A stretch of 64,000 bases of DNA from Limnohabitans sp. Rim8 (GTDB taxonomy: Bacteria; Pseudomonadota; Gammaproteobacteria; Burkholderiales; Burkholderiaceae_C). The stretch is from contig NZ_CAMDLM010000022.1 of the NCBI RefSeq assembly GCF_945901735.1, positions 1 through 64,000 on the forward strand, written 5' to 3'. The position numbers and the translations under genes are program-made. The notes beneath the pieces are model-generated. The model ran no database searches. It was not told where the DNA came from and saw only the letters and a program-made list of their open reading frames with translations. Position 1 is the stretch's first letter, and each line of letters starts with the position of its first letter. Shown piece after piece: positions 9,679-18,950 of this stretch.

Positions 9679-10989
9679 GTGACCACTCCCGTGCAGTTAG
9701 CCTACAAAAATTTGTTGTTGGTCTGCATGGCCTGTGCCCAATTATGGGCGCAGGCGCAGACCGCAGCTCCCGCCCCAGCCCCAAGCCCGACGCTGGCCTC
9801 GCTGGTCCGGGACGCACTGGATTCTCACCCCACCACCCAAAGTCAACGTGCGCTGGTGGCCTCGGCAGCAGCAGGGGTAGAGAGTGCGCGCTGGCAGTTT
9901 TACCCCACGCCCTCGGTGTCTCTGGAAAACGCCACCACCAGTGGGACCGATCCGTCTTACCAGGGGGACAATCGCGTGGCCACCTTGCGCCTGCAGCAGC
10001 CGCTGTACACCGGCGGTCGCTTGACGGCAGGGGCCGACAAGGCCCAGGCCAGTCTGGACCAAAGCCAAGCCGCCCTGGAAGAGTCGCGCCTGCAGCTGAG
10101 CCTGCGGGTGGTGCAGGCTTATGGTGAATGGCTGTCCGCGCACCTGAAGGTGCAGGCCAGCCAAAAGAATGAAGACACCCACAACCGGCTGCTTCGGCAA
10201 GTTCAAAGGCGCATCGAGGAAGGGGTCTCTGCCGAAAGTGACCGGGTTTTGGCGCTGGGGCGTCTGGATGCCGTTCGCGCCGAGGTGACCGCTACGCAGG
10301 TCCAGGGCGACATGGCACTGGCCCGGCTCGGCCAGTTGCTGGGCCGACCCATTGTGGGTGCCGCTCTGACCCGCACGGTGGCCACACCCCGCCCCGTGAG
10401 TGCGCTGACGGCCGCCCTGCTTGAGCAAGCGCTGGGCCAAAGTGCCGCGCTGCAAAAAGCGCAATCGCAAGTGCGTGTGCAAGAGGCCACGGTGGTTGAA
10501 CGGCGCGCCGATTTGTTGCCCGAGATTTATCTGCGCGCGGAGCGCCAGTACGGCAACTTCAACTTTGCCAATGGCGCGCCGGTCAACCGTTTTTTCGTTG
10601 GGGTGAGCAGCCGCTTAGGTGCAGGTCTGTCGGGCTTGTCCAATGTGGCCGCCGCGCGCAGCCAGCTGGAGGCCGCCTTGGCCGAGGTGCAGGTGCAAAC
10701 GCGCAACCTCATTGAACAGGTGCTGGCAGACCATGCCCAGTTCATGGCCACAGAGCGCCGATTGGCATCGATGCAGGCGTCTTTGCGCTCGGCGCAGTCG
10801 GTGTCAGAGTCGTTTGATCGCCAGTTTCTGGCGGGCCGCAAGACCTGGCTAGATGTGATGAATGCCGCACGAGAACTGGCGCAGACCGAGGCCCAGATCG
10901 CCGACTTGCTGTCCACCCAGGTGGTGGTGAGCTGGCGTTTGAGTTTTTACACCCAAGGCATTGAGGCCGTGACCCAGGGCACCCCATGA
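9679..10989 (+). CDS. TolC-family outer membrane efflux/secretion protein
   Basis: A 436-residue protein starting at GTG 9679 with a signal peptide (hydrophobic LLLVCMACAQLW then AQAQ). The body has the duplicated coiled-coil/hairpin pattern of outer membrane efflux proteins: TLASLVRDALDSHP, RLQQPLYTGGRL, AYGEWLSAHLKV, VNRFFVGVSSRLGAGLSGLS and a C-terminal ATERRLASMQASLRSAQSV helix ending in RKTWLDVMNAARELAQTEAQ. Such proteins trimerise into the exit duct of type I secretion systems. The 3' end overlaps the next gene by 4 bases (ATGA), so the two are translationally coupled and make up a complete exporter. It resembles the LapE/AggA branch more than RND-efflux TolC (judgement by motif). Confidence 0.9.
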   Translation: MTTPVQLAYKNLLLVCMACAQLWAQAQTAAPAPAPSPTLASLVRDALDSHPTTQSQRALVASAAAGVESARWQFYPTPSVSLENATTSGTDPSYQGDNRVATLRLQQPLYTGGRLTAGADKAQASLDQSQAALEESRLQLSLRVVQAYGEWLSAHLKVQASQKNEDTHNRLLRQVQRRIEEGVSAESDRVLALGRLDAVRAEVTATQVQGDMALARLGQLLGRPIVGAALTRTVATPRPVSALTAALLEQALGQSAALQKAQSQVRVQEATVVERRADLLPEIYLRAERQYGNFNFANGAPVNRFFVGVSSRLGAGLSGLSNVAAARSQLEAALAEVQVQTRNLIEQVLADHAQFMATERRLASMQASLRSAQSVSESFDRQFLAGRKTWLDVMNAARELAQTEAQIADLLSTQVVVSWRLSFYTQGIEAVTQGTP

Positions 10990-13900
10990 ATTCCCCCGAG
11001 ATGAATCATTTATTGCCCAGCCTGGCGCGCTTGGCGCAACTGCAGCACGAGAGCATTGACCGCCTGGCCTTGCAAGAGGCGGTAGCTGCGGCCTTGGGCG
11101 AAAAAGCCTTGGGTGCACCCGATGCCGAACAAGCGCCCCAAGAACAGCTTCAGACCGTCACCCAGCACCTGCAAGTGGCTGCACCCCGCTGGCTCAAAGG
11201 GCCTGATGCTTCCAAGATGCCAGCGCTGGTGCACGCGCAAGACGCGAACCAAGGGCACGGTCAATGGGGGGTTTTGCGCGGGCAAAACGCGCAAGGCCTG
11301 TGGATCAGCGATTGGTGGGACGCGGCCAACCAGCGCTGGGACGAATGTGCCGATGCCAAGCTGGACCGCCACACCATTGCCACCCTGCGCCTGACCCGCC
11401 CCTATTCGGCCACCAACAGTCCGGTGGCCCAACTGATTCGCCATGAATTGCTCGCCAATGCCAGTGTGCTGCGCGAGACGCTTTTGGGGAGCATGATGAT
11501 CAACGTGCTGGCCCTGGTGATTTCGTTTTACAGCTTGCAGGTCTATGACCGGGTGATTCCCGCAGCCGCCTCGCAAACGCTCTTGGTGCTGACGCTGGGT
11601 GTGGTGGGTGCGATCATGTTTGAGTGGCTGGCCAAGCGCGTGCGCAGTCGGCTCTACGAAAGGCTGATTGACCAAGTCGACCAGCGCTTGGCGCGCCAAG
11701 TCTACATGCGGTTTTTGGCGATCCGGCTGGACCAGTTGCCCCAGAGCGTGGGGGCCCTGTCCGCACAAATTCGCGGCTATGAATCCGTGCGTGGATTTTT
11801 TACCACCGCCACTTCCAGTTTGCTGGTGGATGCGCCTTTTGCACTGCTGTTTTTGGTGGTGATGGCCATGATTGGTGGCTGGCTGGCCGTCATCCCACTC
11901 CTGTTTTTTATGGTGTGTCTGAGTGTGGGCATGTATTACCGCCGGCGGGTTGATGTGTTGGCCGCTCAGGCCAATGCGGCCAGCAACCAAAAAACAGGCC
12001 TCTTGGTGGAGACCGTCGAGGGGGCTGAGAGCATCAAGTCAGGCCAGGGCGGCTGGCGCATGTTGTCGCGATGGATGAAGACCACCGACGAAGCCCGTGA
12101 CAGCGATTTGCAAATTCGCAATGTCAGTGAACATTCGCAACATTTGGCCAGTTCACTGCAACAGGTGTCTTACACGCTGCTGGTGGCCACGGGTGCTTTG
12201 ATGGTGAGTCGAGGCGAGTTGTCATTGGGCGGTCTGATTGCTTGCTCGATCTTGTCGGGGCGGGTGCTCTCGCCGGTCTCGATGATTCCGGGTCAGTTGG
12301 TGCAATGGGCCCACGCCAAAGCAGCGCTGCAGGGGTTAGACCGCCTGTGGGCGCTGCAAGACGACCACCATGGGCAAGAGATGCCCATCTTGCCAGCCAA
12401 AATCAAGGGCGCTTTCCGCTTTGAGGGGGTTTTGGCCAGCTACGGCGGCAAAAAGGCGCTTGCGGTTTCAAATTTGGTGATTCAGCCTGGAGAAAAAATA
12501 GGCGTGCTTGGCCCCATTGGCGCTGGCAAGACAACGCTGTTGCGCTTGCTCTCGGGCATGTACAAGCCGCAAGAGGGGCGCATTTTGCTGGACGATGTCG
12601 ATTTGTCACACCTGTCCAAACCGCTGCTGGCCGAACACTTGGGCTATGTGCAGCAAGAGGGCCGGCTGTTTGCAGGCACTTTGCGCGACAACCTGATCTT
12701 GGGCCAACTCGATCCAGGAGACGAAGCGATTTTGCAGGCCGCTCGCGAGACAGGCCTGCTGCAAACCGTCATCACCGTGCACCCCAAGGGCTTGCAGCAA
12801 GAGATTTTTGAGGGCGGCACGGGCCTGTCGGGCGGGCAGCGCCAGTTGGTGAACTTGACGCGGGCTTTTTTGCGCCGTCCGCGAATTTGGCTGCTCGATG
12901 AACCCACGGCCTCGATGGACCGGGGTTTGGAGCAGCAGGTCATGCATGCGCTCAAGGCGGCCATAGGCCCATCAGACACGCTGGTATTGGTCACGCACAA
13001 GGCTGAAATGTTGGAATTGACCGATCGCCTGATGGTGGTGGCGAACCACCAAGTGGTGATGGATGGCCCCAAGGCGCAAGTTCTTGAAAGGCTGCAAACG
13101 CCACCCCCGCAGCAGCGTGCACAACAGGCGGCACAGCAAGCGGCACAACAGCGCGGATTTGCGTCCATCACGATGCTTTTGGTAGCGGCGTTCATTGGAT
13201 TTTTGTTGTGGGCGGCCTTGTTTGAGATTGAGCAAACCGTGCGCGCTCAAGGGCAGATCATTCCCACCGCACGCACCCAGGTGATTCAGTCGGCCGATGG
13301 CGGCGTGCTGGAGAAGCTTTTGGTCGAAGAGGGTCAAAGCGTCAAGGCGGGCCAAGAGCTTGCCATCTTGGAGCGCGAGCGCTCGCAGGCCAGCTATGAC
13401 GAGAGCCGCGCCAAGGCGGTCGCCTTGTCTGTTGCGCTGGCACGCACGCAGGCCGAGGCGCTGGGCCGTGCACCCGAATTTGGCCCGGCGTTGCGAACTG
13501 ACCCCAAAATCGTAGCGGTACAGCAAGACTTGTACGAACAGCGCAAACGCAGCCTGCAAGATGAGCTGACGAGCCTGCAACAAGGTCTGGACATGGCCCT
13601 GGAAGAGCTGCGCATGAACGAGGCGCTGCTGAAGAATGGCGACACCAGCCGCTTGGAGGTGATGCGGGCCAAACGCCAGACCGTGGAGATCGAGGCCAAG
13701 ATCAACGCCACACGCAACAAATACCTGCAAGATGCCCGAGCCGAGGCCACCAAGCTCGCCGAGGATCTGGCCGCCATGGCCTACAAGCTCGATGAACGTC
13801 GCAGCGTGCTGGGCCACACCGTGCTCACCGCACCGATTGCCGGGGTGGTGAAGTACCTCAAGGTCACCACCATCGGAGGTGTTTTGCGGGCGGGTGACGA

Positions 13901-14297
13901 GATGATGCAGATCTCACCCACCGAAGGGGGCATGGTGTTTGAGGTCAAGATCAACCCGGTCGACATTGGGCAACTGCAATTGGGACTGCCAGTGGCCATC
14001 AAGCTCGATGCGTTTGATTATTCGGTGTACGGCAATTTGGAGGGCACATTGGTGTATCTGAGCTCGGACACACTGGTCGAACAAGCCGCCAATGGCCAAA
14101 GCAACAGCTACTACCGGGCCCACGTGAATCTGGACGCCGACAAAGCCCGCAGCCACCCCAACCCGATGCTGGCCGCCGTGGTGCTCAAGCCGGGCATGAC
14201 TGCCACGGTCGACATCAGAACGGGTCAGCGCTCGGTGCTCAAGTACTTGGCCAAACCCATCTACAAAGCCTTTGGCGGGGCCATGAACGAACGCTGA
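10986..14297 (+). CDS. Type I secretion ABC ATPase fused to HlyD-family membrane fusion protein
   Basis: One uninterrupted 1103-residue frame carries two components that are normally separate. Residues ~1-140 resemble the inactive C39-peptidase-like domain of LapB/HlyB exporters. About 160-320 and ~400-440 hold the transmembrane helices (LGSMMINVLALVISFYSLQVYDRV). The ATPase follows, with Walker A GPIGAGKTTLL near 508, signature LSGGQRQ near 613, Walker B IWLLDEPTASMD near 635 and switch His in VTHKAE near 669. A Gln/Ala-rich linker (~705-725) leads to a membrane helix (ITMLLVAAFIGFLLWAALF, ~728-747) and a full HlyD adaptor: VRAQGQIIPTARTQVIQS, a biotinyl-lipoyl-like half (EEGQSVKAGQELA), a long coiled coil (~790-925), then VLTAPIAGVVKYL and the beta-barrel. 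The ATG overlaps the tolC-like stop. No stop codon separates the two halves. Confidence 0.92.
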   Translation: MNSPEMNHLLPSLARLAQLQHESIDRLALQEAVAAALGEKALGAPDAEQAPQEQLQTVTQHLQVAAPRWLKGPDASKMPALVHAQDANQGHGQWGVLRGQNAQGLWISDWWDAANQRWDECADAKLDRHTIATLRLTRPYSATNSPVAQLIRHELLANASVLRETLLGSMMINVLALVISFYSLQVYDRVIPAAASQTLLVLTLGVVGAIMFEWLAKRVRSRLYERLIDQVDQRLARQVYMRFLAIRLDQLPQSVGALSAQIRGYESVRGFFTTATSSLLVDAPFALLFLVVMAMIGGWLAVIPLLFFMVCLSVGMYYRRRVDVLAAQANAASNQKTGLLVETVEGAESIKSGQGGWRMLSRWMKTTDEARDSDLQIRNVSEHSQHLASSLQQVSYTLLVATGALMVSRGELSLGGLIACSILSGRVLSPVSMIPGQLVQWAHAKAALQGLDRLWALQDDHHGQEMPILPAKIKGAFRFEGVLASYGGKKALAVSNLVIQPGEKIGVLGPIGAGKTTLLRLLSGMYKPQEGRILLDDVDLSHLSKPLLAEHLGYVQQEGRLFAGTLRDNLILGQLDPGDEAILQAARETGLLQTVITVHPKGLQQEIFEGGTGLSGGQRQLVNLTRAFLRRPRIWLLDEPTASMDRGLEQQVMHALKAAIGPSDTLVLVTHKAEMLELTDRLMVVANHQVVMDGPKAQVLERLQTPPPQQRAQQAAQQAAQQRGFASITMLLVAAFIGFLLWAALFEIEQTVRAQGQIIPTARTQVIQSADGGVLEKLLVEEGQSVKAGQELAILERERSQASYDESRAKAVALSVALARTQAEALGRAPEFGPALRTDPKIVAVQQDLYEQRKRSLQDELTSLQQGLDMALEELRMNEALLKNGDTSRLEVMRAKRQTVEIEAKINATRNKYLQDARAEATKLAEDLAAMAYKLDERRSVLGHTVLTAPIAGVVKYLKVTTIGGVLRAGDEMMQISPTEGGMVFEVKINPVDIGQLQLGLPVAIKLDAFDYSVYGNLEGTLVYLSSDTLVEQAANGQSNSYYRAHVNLDADKARSHPNPMLAAVVLKPGMTATVDIRTGQRSVLKYLAKPIYKAFGGAMNER

Positions 14298-14339
14298 ACG
14301 CGAAGACTTGGATTGCCGAGCGGATGACCAGCAGAGGGG

Positions 14340-15044
14340 TCAAATCGCCACCAACTGTTGAATGTTCTTGGCCTTCATCTCGCCGCCCGGGCCGCGCGCG
14401 ATCACTTCACCCCGCTCCATCACCAGATACTGGTCGGCCAGTTCTTCGGCAAAGTCGTAGTACTGCTCGCACAACAACACCGCCATGCGCTGGCCTTGCA
14501 GGCCCACATCGGCCAGCTGGCGGATCACGCGGCCGATGTCTTTGATGATGCTGGGTTGAATGCCCTCGGTGGGCTCGTCCAGGATCAGCAAACGCGGCTT
14601 GGCAGCCAAGGCACGGGCAATGGCCAGCTGTTGTTGCTGACCGCCTGACAAGTCACCCCCCCGGCGGTGCAGCATCTGCTTCAGGACAGGGAACAGCTCG
14701 AACAACTCTGGCGGGATCGGCGTGCCTCCTGGCTGTGTGGCCAGGCCCATCCGCAAGTTGTCTTCGACCGTGAGGCGCGCAAAAATCTCGCGGCCTTGCG
14801 GCACATAGCCGATCCCGGCTGCAGCACGTTCGTAGGGTTTGGCATTGGCGATGTCTTTGCCGTCCAACACCACGCTGCCGCTTTGGATGGGCACCAGGCC
14901 CATGAGTGATTTCAACAAGGTCGTCTTGCCAACGCCGTTGCGGCCCAAGAGCACCGTAACCTGAGCTTGCTGAGCGCTCAGGCTCACATCGCGCAGGATG
15001 TGCGAGCCGCCGTAGTACTGATGAATGTTGTTGACTTCTAGCAT
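14340..15044 (-). CDS. urtE: Urea ABC transporter ATP-binding protein UrtE
   Basis: A 234-residue ATPase of the branched-chain-amino-acid (LivF-like) type, last gene of urtABCDE, powering high-affinity urea uptake with UrtD. Visible motifs: start MLEVNNIHQYYGGSHIL, Walker A GRNGVGKTT, Q-loop region IGYVPQGREIF, signature LSGGQQQQLAIARAL, Walker B LLILDEPTEGI and the switch His replaced by Glu-Gln in LLCEQYYDF, as is usual for UrtE/LivF. GAGGT precedes the ATG. It is separated from urtD by 151 bases that hold a palindromic repeat. The 3' end converges on the ABC-HlyD fusion gene with a gap of about 40 bases. Confidence 0.95.
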   Translation of the reverse strand: MLEVNNIHQYYGGSHILRDVSLSAQQAQVTVLLGRNGVGKTTLLKSLMGLVPIQSGSVVLDGKDIANAKPYERAAAGIGYVPQGREIFARLTVEDNLRMGLATQPGGTPIPPELFELFPVLKQMLHRRGGDLSGGQQQQLAIARALAAKPRLLILDEPTEGIQPSIIKDIGRVIRQLADVGLQGQRMAVLLCEQYYDFAEELADQYLVMERGEVIARGPGGEMKAKNIQQLVAI

Positions 15045-15084
15045 TGGAACCTCTACAAACCTTCAATTGAATGGCGCACTGACC

Positions 15085-15144
15085 GTCATCGCGAGGCACG
15101 AAGCGATCCATGGACTGCCGCGTCGCTTCGCTCCTCGCAGTGAC
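15085..15144. repeat. Palindromic interspersed repeat (REP/BIME-like)
   Basis: A 60-base imperfect palindrome: the left arm GTCATCGCGAGGCACGAAGC pairs with the right arm ending TTCGCTCCTCGCAGTGAC around a central CCATGG. This is a well-known type of intergenic hairpin repeat in many bacteria (GTCATTGCGAGG...). It lies between urtD and urtE, inside the operon, and could form an RNA hairpin that affects the downstream urtE level. Confidence 0.8.
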
Positions 15145-15195
15145 ATCAAGTTCAAAGTCGCATCGCTCATTTCATTGACAAGAGCACACGGCCCT

Positions 15196-16071
15196 TCAAC
15201 GCCCCAAATAGACCTCAATCACCCGCTCATCGGCTTGCACTTGGTCCAGCGTGCCTTGGGCCAACACTGCGCCGTCGCACAGCACGGTGACGATGTCCGA
15301 GATGGTGCGGATGAAACCCATGTCGTGCTCCACCACCATCAGCGAGTGCTTGCCTTTGAGCGACAAGAAGAGCTCAGCCGTGCGCTCGGTCTCAAAGTCG
15401 GTCATGCCCGCCACCGGTTCATCGAGCAACAGCAACTGAGGATCTTGCATGAGCAGCATGCCGATCTCGAGCCACTGCTTTTGGCCATGGCTGAGCGTGC
15501 CCGCCTGCACCCGAACGCTGTCGGCCAGGTGGATGGTGTGCAGCACGTCGGCCAGGCGATCGCTTTGGCGAGAGTCGAGCTTGAAGAACATCGAGGCTTT
15601 CACGCCCTTGGGAGTTTTCAAAGCCAGCTCGAGGTTTTCAAACACGCTCAGATGTTCATAGACCGTGGGTTTTTGGAACTTGCGGCCGATGCCCAATTGC
15701 GCGATCTCGGGCTCGTTGTAGCGCAGCAAGTCGATGGTGCTGCCAAAGAAGACACGGCCTGCGTCTGGACGGGTTTTGCCGGTGATGATGTCCATCATCG
15801 TGGTCTTGCCCGCGCCGTTCGGGCCGATGATGCAGCGCAGCTCGCCAGGCGCGATGTCGAGCGACAACTGGTTGATGGCCTTGAAGCCGTCAAAGCTCAC
15901 GCTCACGTCTTCCAGATACAAGATGCGGCCATGCGTCACATCGACTTGGCTGGCGTCTTGCACCACGCGGCCATAGCCCGCGCTGCGGCCACCGGACTCT
16001 GTGGTTTCAACCCGTTGTTGGGCCAAGCGGGCCACGCGTTCAGCGCCTTTTTGCAGCAGATCGGGCGTCAT
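15196..16071 (-). CDS. urtD: Urea ABC transporter ATP-binding protein UrtD
   Basis: A 291-residue ATPase, LivG-like. Motifs: DVSVSFDGFKAINQLSL, Walker A GPNGAGKTTMMDII, signature variant LSHGQKQWLEIGMLL, Walker B LLLLDEPVAGM, switch MVVEHDMGF. The frame is open much further upstream, but that stretch is the antisense-like shadow of urtC. The start is set at ATG 16069-16071 (MTPDLLQKGAERV), which overlaps the urtC stop as ATGA, a standard coupling. The first ~50 residues before the ATPase core are longer than in a bare LivG, as is common in UrtD proteins. Confidence 0.95.
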   Translation of the reverse strand: MTPDLLQKGAERVARLAQQRVETTESGGRSAGYGRVVQDASQVDVTHGRILYLEDVSVSFDGFKAINQLSLDIAPGELRCIIGPNGAGKTTMMDIITGKTRPDAGRVFFGSTIDLLRYNEPEIAQLGIGRKFQKPTVYEHLSVFENLELALKTPKGVKASMFFKLDSRQSDRLADVLHTIHLADSVRVQAGTLSHGQKQWLEIGMLLMQDPQLLLLDEPVAGMTDFETERTAELFLSLKGKHSLMVVEHDMGFIRTISDIVTVLCDGAVLAQGTLDQVQADERVIEVYLGR

Positions 16072-17231
16072 GCGGCACCGCCTTTCTTGGCCGCAAGGTC
16101 TTGCGCATGGTCTGTGGGTGTCTGCGCTGTGCCGCGTTGGCGCCAGAGTTTGCGCACCAGGCCCACCACGCCCTGCGGCATGTACAAAGTCACGCCAATG
16201 AACAGCGCGCCCAAAAAGTACAGCCAAAATTCTGGCGCGCTCACCGTCAGCCAGCTTTTGGCCCCGTTCACCAAAAACGCCCCCACGATGGGGCCGATCA
16301 AGGTGCCGCGCCCGCCCACCGCCGCCCACACCGCGATCTCGATCGAGTTGGCCGCGCTCATCTCGCCGGGGTTGATGATGCCCACTTGCGGCACGTACAA
16401 AGCCCCGGCAATGCCGCACATCACGGCCGAGATCACCCAAATGCTCAGCTTGTAGGGCAGCGGCGAATAGCCCGAGAACATGACCCGGGTTTCGGCATCG
16501 CGAATCGCCATCAACACGCGGCCGTACTTGCTGCCCACCAGCCAGCGCGAGAACAGATAAAAGCCCAACAAGGTCAAGCCGGTGATGACAAACAGCGTCA
16601 TGCGCATGCCGGGGGTGGCGATGGGCAAGTCGAGGATGCGCTTGAAATCGGTGAACCCGTTGTTGCCACCCAGCCCGGTTTCGTTCCGGAAAAACAAGAG
16701 CATGGCCGCATAGGTCAGGGCCTGGGTGATGATGGAAAAATACACACCCTTGATGCGCGAGCGAAAGGCAAAGTAGCCAAACACAAAAGCGATCACACCG
16801 GGGACCAGCACCACCAGCGCAAGCGTGGCCCCAAAGCTGTCTGACAGCATCCAGTGCCAGGGCAGCTCTTTCCAATCCAGAAACACCATGAAGTCGGGCA
16901 AGTCGCTTTTGTAATTGCCGTCTTGGCCAATCTGGCGCATCAGGTACATGCCCATGACATAGCCACCCAAGGCAAAAAACAAGCCGTGCCCCAGCGACAA
17001 AATACCGGTGTAGCCCCAGATCAAGTCCATGGCCAGCGCGCAGATGGCGTAGCACATGATCTTGCCCGTCAAGGCGATGGCGTAGTCGCTCCAATGGAAA
17101 ACGCTGCTCTCTGGCACCCACAAGTTGAGAATCGGGGCCAGCACACCGACCACAATGAGCGCCAGCAAAAACGCCGACCAGGCTGGGCGGTCCATCAAAG
17201 GAGCGGGGGTGGGGAGTTCCAACTTTTTCAT
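16068..17231 (-). CDS. urtC: Urea ABC transporter permease UrtC
   Basis: A 387-residue inner-membrane permease with about eight to ten hydrophobic helices (SAFLLALIVVGVLAPILNL, DLIWGYTGILSLGHGLFFAL and others) and the LivM/UrtC signature LSLGHGLFFALGGYVMGMYL. The start is taken at ATG 17229-17231 (MKKLELPTPAP) because GAGGA lies 8 bases upstream; a GTG six codons earlier overlaps the urtB stop and is a possible alternative. It works with UrtB as a heterodimer. The C-terminal ~30 residues are polar (LRKLWRQRG...). Confidence 0.95.
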   Translation of the reverse strand: MKKLELPTPAPLMDRPAWSAFLLALIVVGVLAPILNLWVPESSVFHWSDYAIALTGKIMCYAICALAMDLIWGYTGILSLGHGLFFALGGYVMGMYLMRQIGQDGNYKSDLPDFMVFLDWKELPWHWMLSDSFGATLALVVLVPGVIAFVFGYFAFRSRIKGVYFSIITQALTYAAMLLFFRNETGLGGNNGFTDFKRILDLPIATPGMRMTLFVITGLTLLGFYLFSRWLVGSKYGRVLMAIRDAETRVMFSGYSPLPYKLSIWVISAVMCGIAGALYVPQVGIINPGEMSAANSIEIAVWAAVGGRGTLIGPIVGAFLVNGAKSWLTVSAPEFWLYFLGALFIGVTLYMPQGVVGLVRKLWRQRGTAQTPTDHAQDLAAKKGGAA

Positions 17232-17245
17232 GTTCAGGGTCCTCT

Positions 17246-18838
17246 TCACGCTTCAGCGCTGCGCCCCTTCATCGCGAAGATGCCTTGCGGGCGCTTCTGG
17301 ATGAAGATGATGATGAACACCAGCACGGCAATCTTGGCGAGCACCGCGCCCGTCCAGCCTTCCAGCAACTTGTTGACCAGGCCCAGGCCCAGAGCGGCGT
17401 ACACCGTGCCTGCCAGCTGACCCACACCGCCCAGCACCACCACCATGAACGCGTCCACGATGTAGCTTTGGCCCAGATCCGGCCCCACATTGCCCACCTG
17501 ACTGAGCGCACAACCTGCCAGGCCTGCGATGCCCGAACCCAGTGCAAAGGCATAGGTGTCGATGCGCGCCGTGTTCACGCCCATGCACGAGGCCATGGGG
17601 CGGTTTTGCGTGACGCCGCGCACAAACAAACCCAGCCGGGTTTTGCCAATCAAGAGCGCCACCCCGACCAACACGGCCAACGCAAACACAATGATCAGCA
17701 ACCGGTTCCAGGGCAACTGCAAATTGGGCAGCAGCTGCAGCGAGCCGCTCATCCAGGATGGGTTTTCCACGCCCACGTTTTGCGCGCCAAACAGGCTGCG
17801 CACGCCTTGCATCAGCACCAAGCTGATGCCCCAGGTGGCCAGCAGGGTCTCGAGCGGGCGGCCATACAAATGCTGCAGCACCGCACGCTCCATCACCGCA
17901 CCCACCAAGGCCGCTGTGAGAAAGGCCACCGGCATCGCGACCAGCAGGTAAGCATCAAACACGCCCGGCAAGTGCTCGCGAAACAGCGCCTGCACCACAT
18001 AGGTGGCATAAGCGCCGATCATCATCAACTCGCCATGCGCCATGTTGATCACACCCATCAGGCCATAGGTGATGGCCAAGCCCAACGCCACCAACAGCAA
18101 GATCGATCCCAAGCTGAGTCCGGTGAACATGGCCCCCAAGCGCTCGCCCCAGCGCAGGCTGTCCTCCACTTTGGCCAAAGCGGACTGGATTTGTTTTTGG
18201 ACCGCAGGGTCTTGCTCTTGGGACAGCTGTTGGTTCAGCAGCAACAGGGTCTCGGGTTGCTTGCTGTCCGCCAACTCGCGGGCAGCCAACATTCGGTCGT
18301 TCGCAGCCTCGCTGGTCAGCTGGGCCGCTGCGCGAGCTTGGCGCACCAGGCTTTGCACCGTGGGGTCTTTTTCAGCCGCCAAAGCTTTCTCAAGCAAAGG
18401 CTGGCGACTGGCATCGGGTTCTTTGAGCAGCAACAAGGCCGCTTGCCTGCGCAGCTTCACATCGGGGCTGAACAACTTCAGGGCCGCCAGGGCCGTGTCG
18501 ATTTCGCCGCGCAGGCGGTTGTTCAGCATCACCTCGTCGGCGTCTGGGGGCACAGTAACCGCTTGTCCGGTGACGGGGTCAAAGCCTTGCCCGTTGCGCA
18601 CCACCATCACACGATCGCCCGCCAACTTGACCACGTCATCGGCCAGTGCTTGCAAATAGGCCGCGGTTTTTTCGCTGCCTTGGGCCACCGCTTGGGAGAT
18701 GGCCTCCACGCGGGCATCGCTCTCGCCCACAGCCATCCTCTTGGCTTGGTCCATCGTCAGGGCATGCGCGAAGGACAGCCCCCACAAGGCGCTGGCCATC
18801 AACGCCGCTTTCAACATCCATCTTTTCATCTTGCTCAT
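17246..18838 (-). CDS. urtB: Urea ABC transporter permease UrtB
   Basis: A protein of 530 residues. UrtB, unlike LivH, has a long periplasmic N-terminal domain after a signal peptide, and this one shows it: MKRWMLKAALMASALWGLSFAHA, then ~220 polar residues rich in Ala/Gln/Leu (KLFSPDVKLRRQAALLLLKE), then the permease (LSLGSILLLVALGLAITYGLMGVINMAHGE with the LivH-type INMAHGE motif). The start chosen is MSKMKRW at 18838; MKRW three codons later is equally possible. The frame extends 32 codons further upstream without homology. The gap to urtC is 14 bases. Confidence 0.93.
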   Translation of the reverse strand: MSKMKRWMLKAALMASALWGLSFAHALTMDQAKRMAVGESDARVEAISQAVAQGSEKTAAYLQALADDVVKLAGDRVMVVRNGQGFDPVTGQAVTVPPDADEVMLNNRLRGEIDTALAALKLFSPDVKLRRQAALLLLKEPDASRQPLLEKALAAEKDPTVQSLVRQARAAAQLTSEAANDRMLAARELADSKQPETLLLLNQQLSQEQDPAVQKQIQSALAKVEDSLRWGERLGAMFTGLSLGSILLLVALGLAITYGLMGVINMAHGELMMIGAYATYVVQALFREHLPGVFDAYLLVAMPVAFLTAALVGAVMERAVLQHLYGRPLETLLATWGISLVLMQGVRSLFGAQNVGVENPSWMSGSLQLLPNLQLPWNRLLIIVFALAVLVGVALLIGKTRLGLFVRGVTQNRPMASCMGVNTARIDTYAFALGSGIAGLAGCALSQVGNVGPDLGQSYIVDAFMVVVLGGVGQLAGTVYAALGLGLVNKLLEGWTGAVLAKIAVLVFIIIFIQKRPQGIFAMKGRSAEA

Positions 18839-18950
18839 TTCCCGGTCTGGCCACTGGCCACCGTCCATGTCGGGGCCAAAGCCGCCGACCTGCACAAAGA
18901 CTGTGTAGGTCGGGGCTTCAGCTCCGACAAGCATTCACACTTTCAAACTG

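Noticed and set aside
16072..17121. Long upstream extension of the urtD frame, and the large opposite-strand frames in the urt and ure regions
   Set aside because: High-GC shadow frames of urtC and the ure genes; no family motifs, and the real genes have canonical coupled starts.
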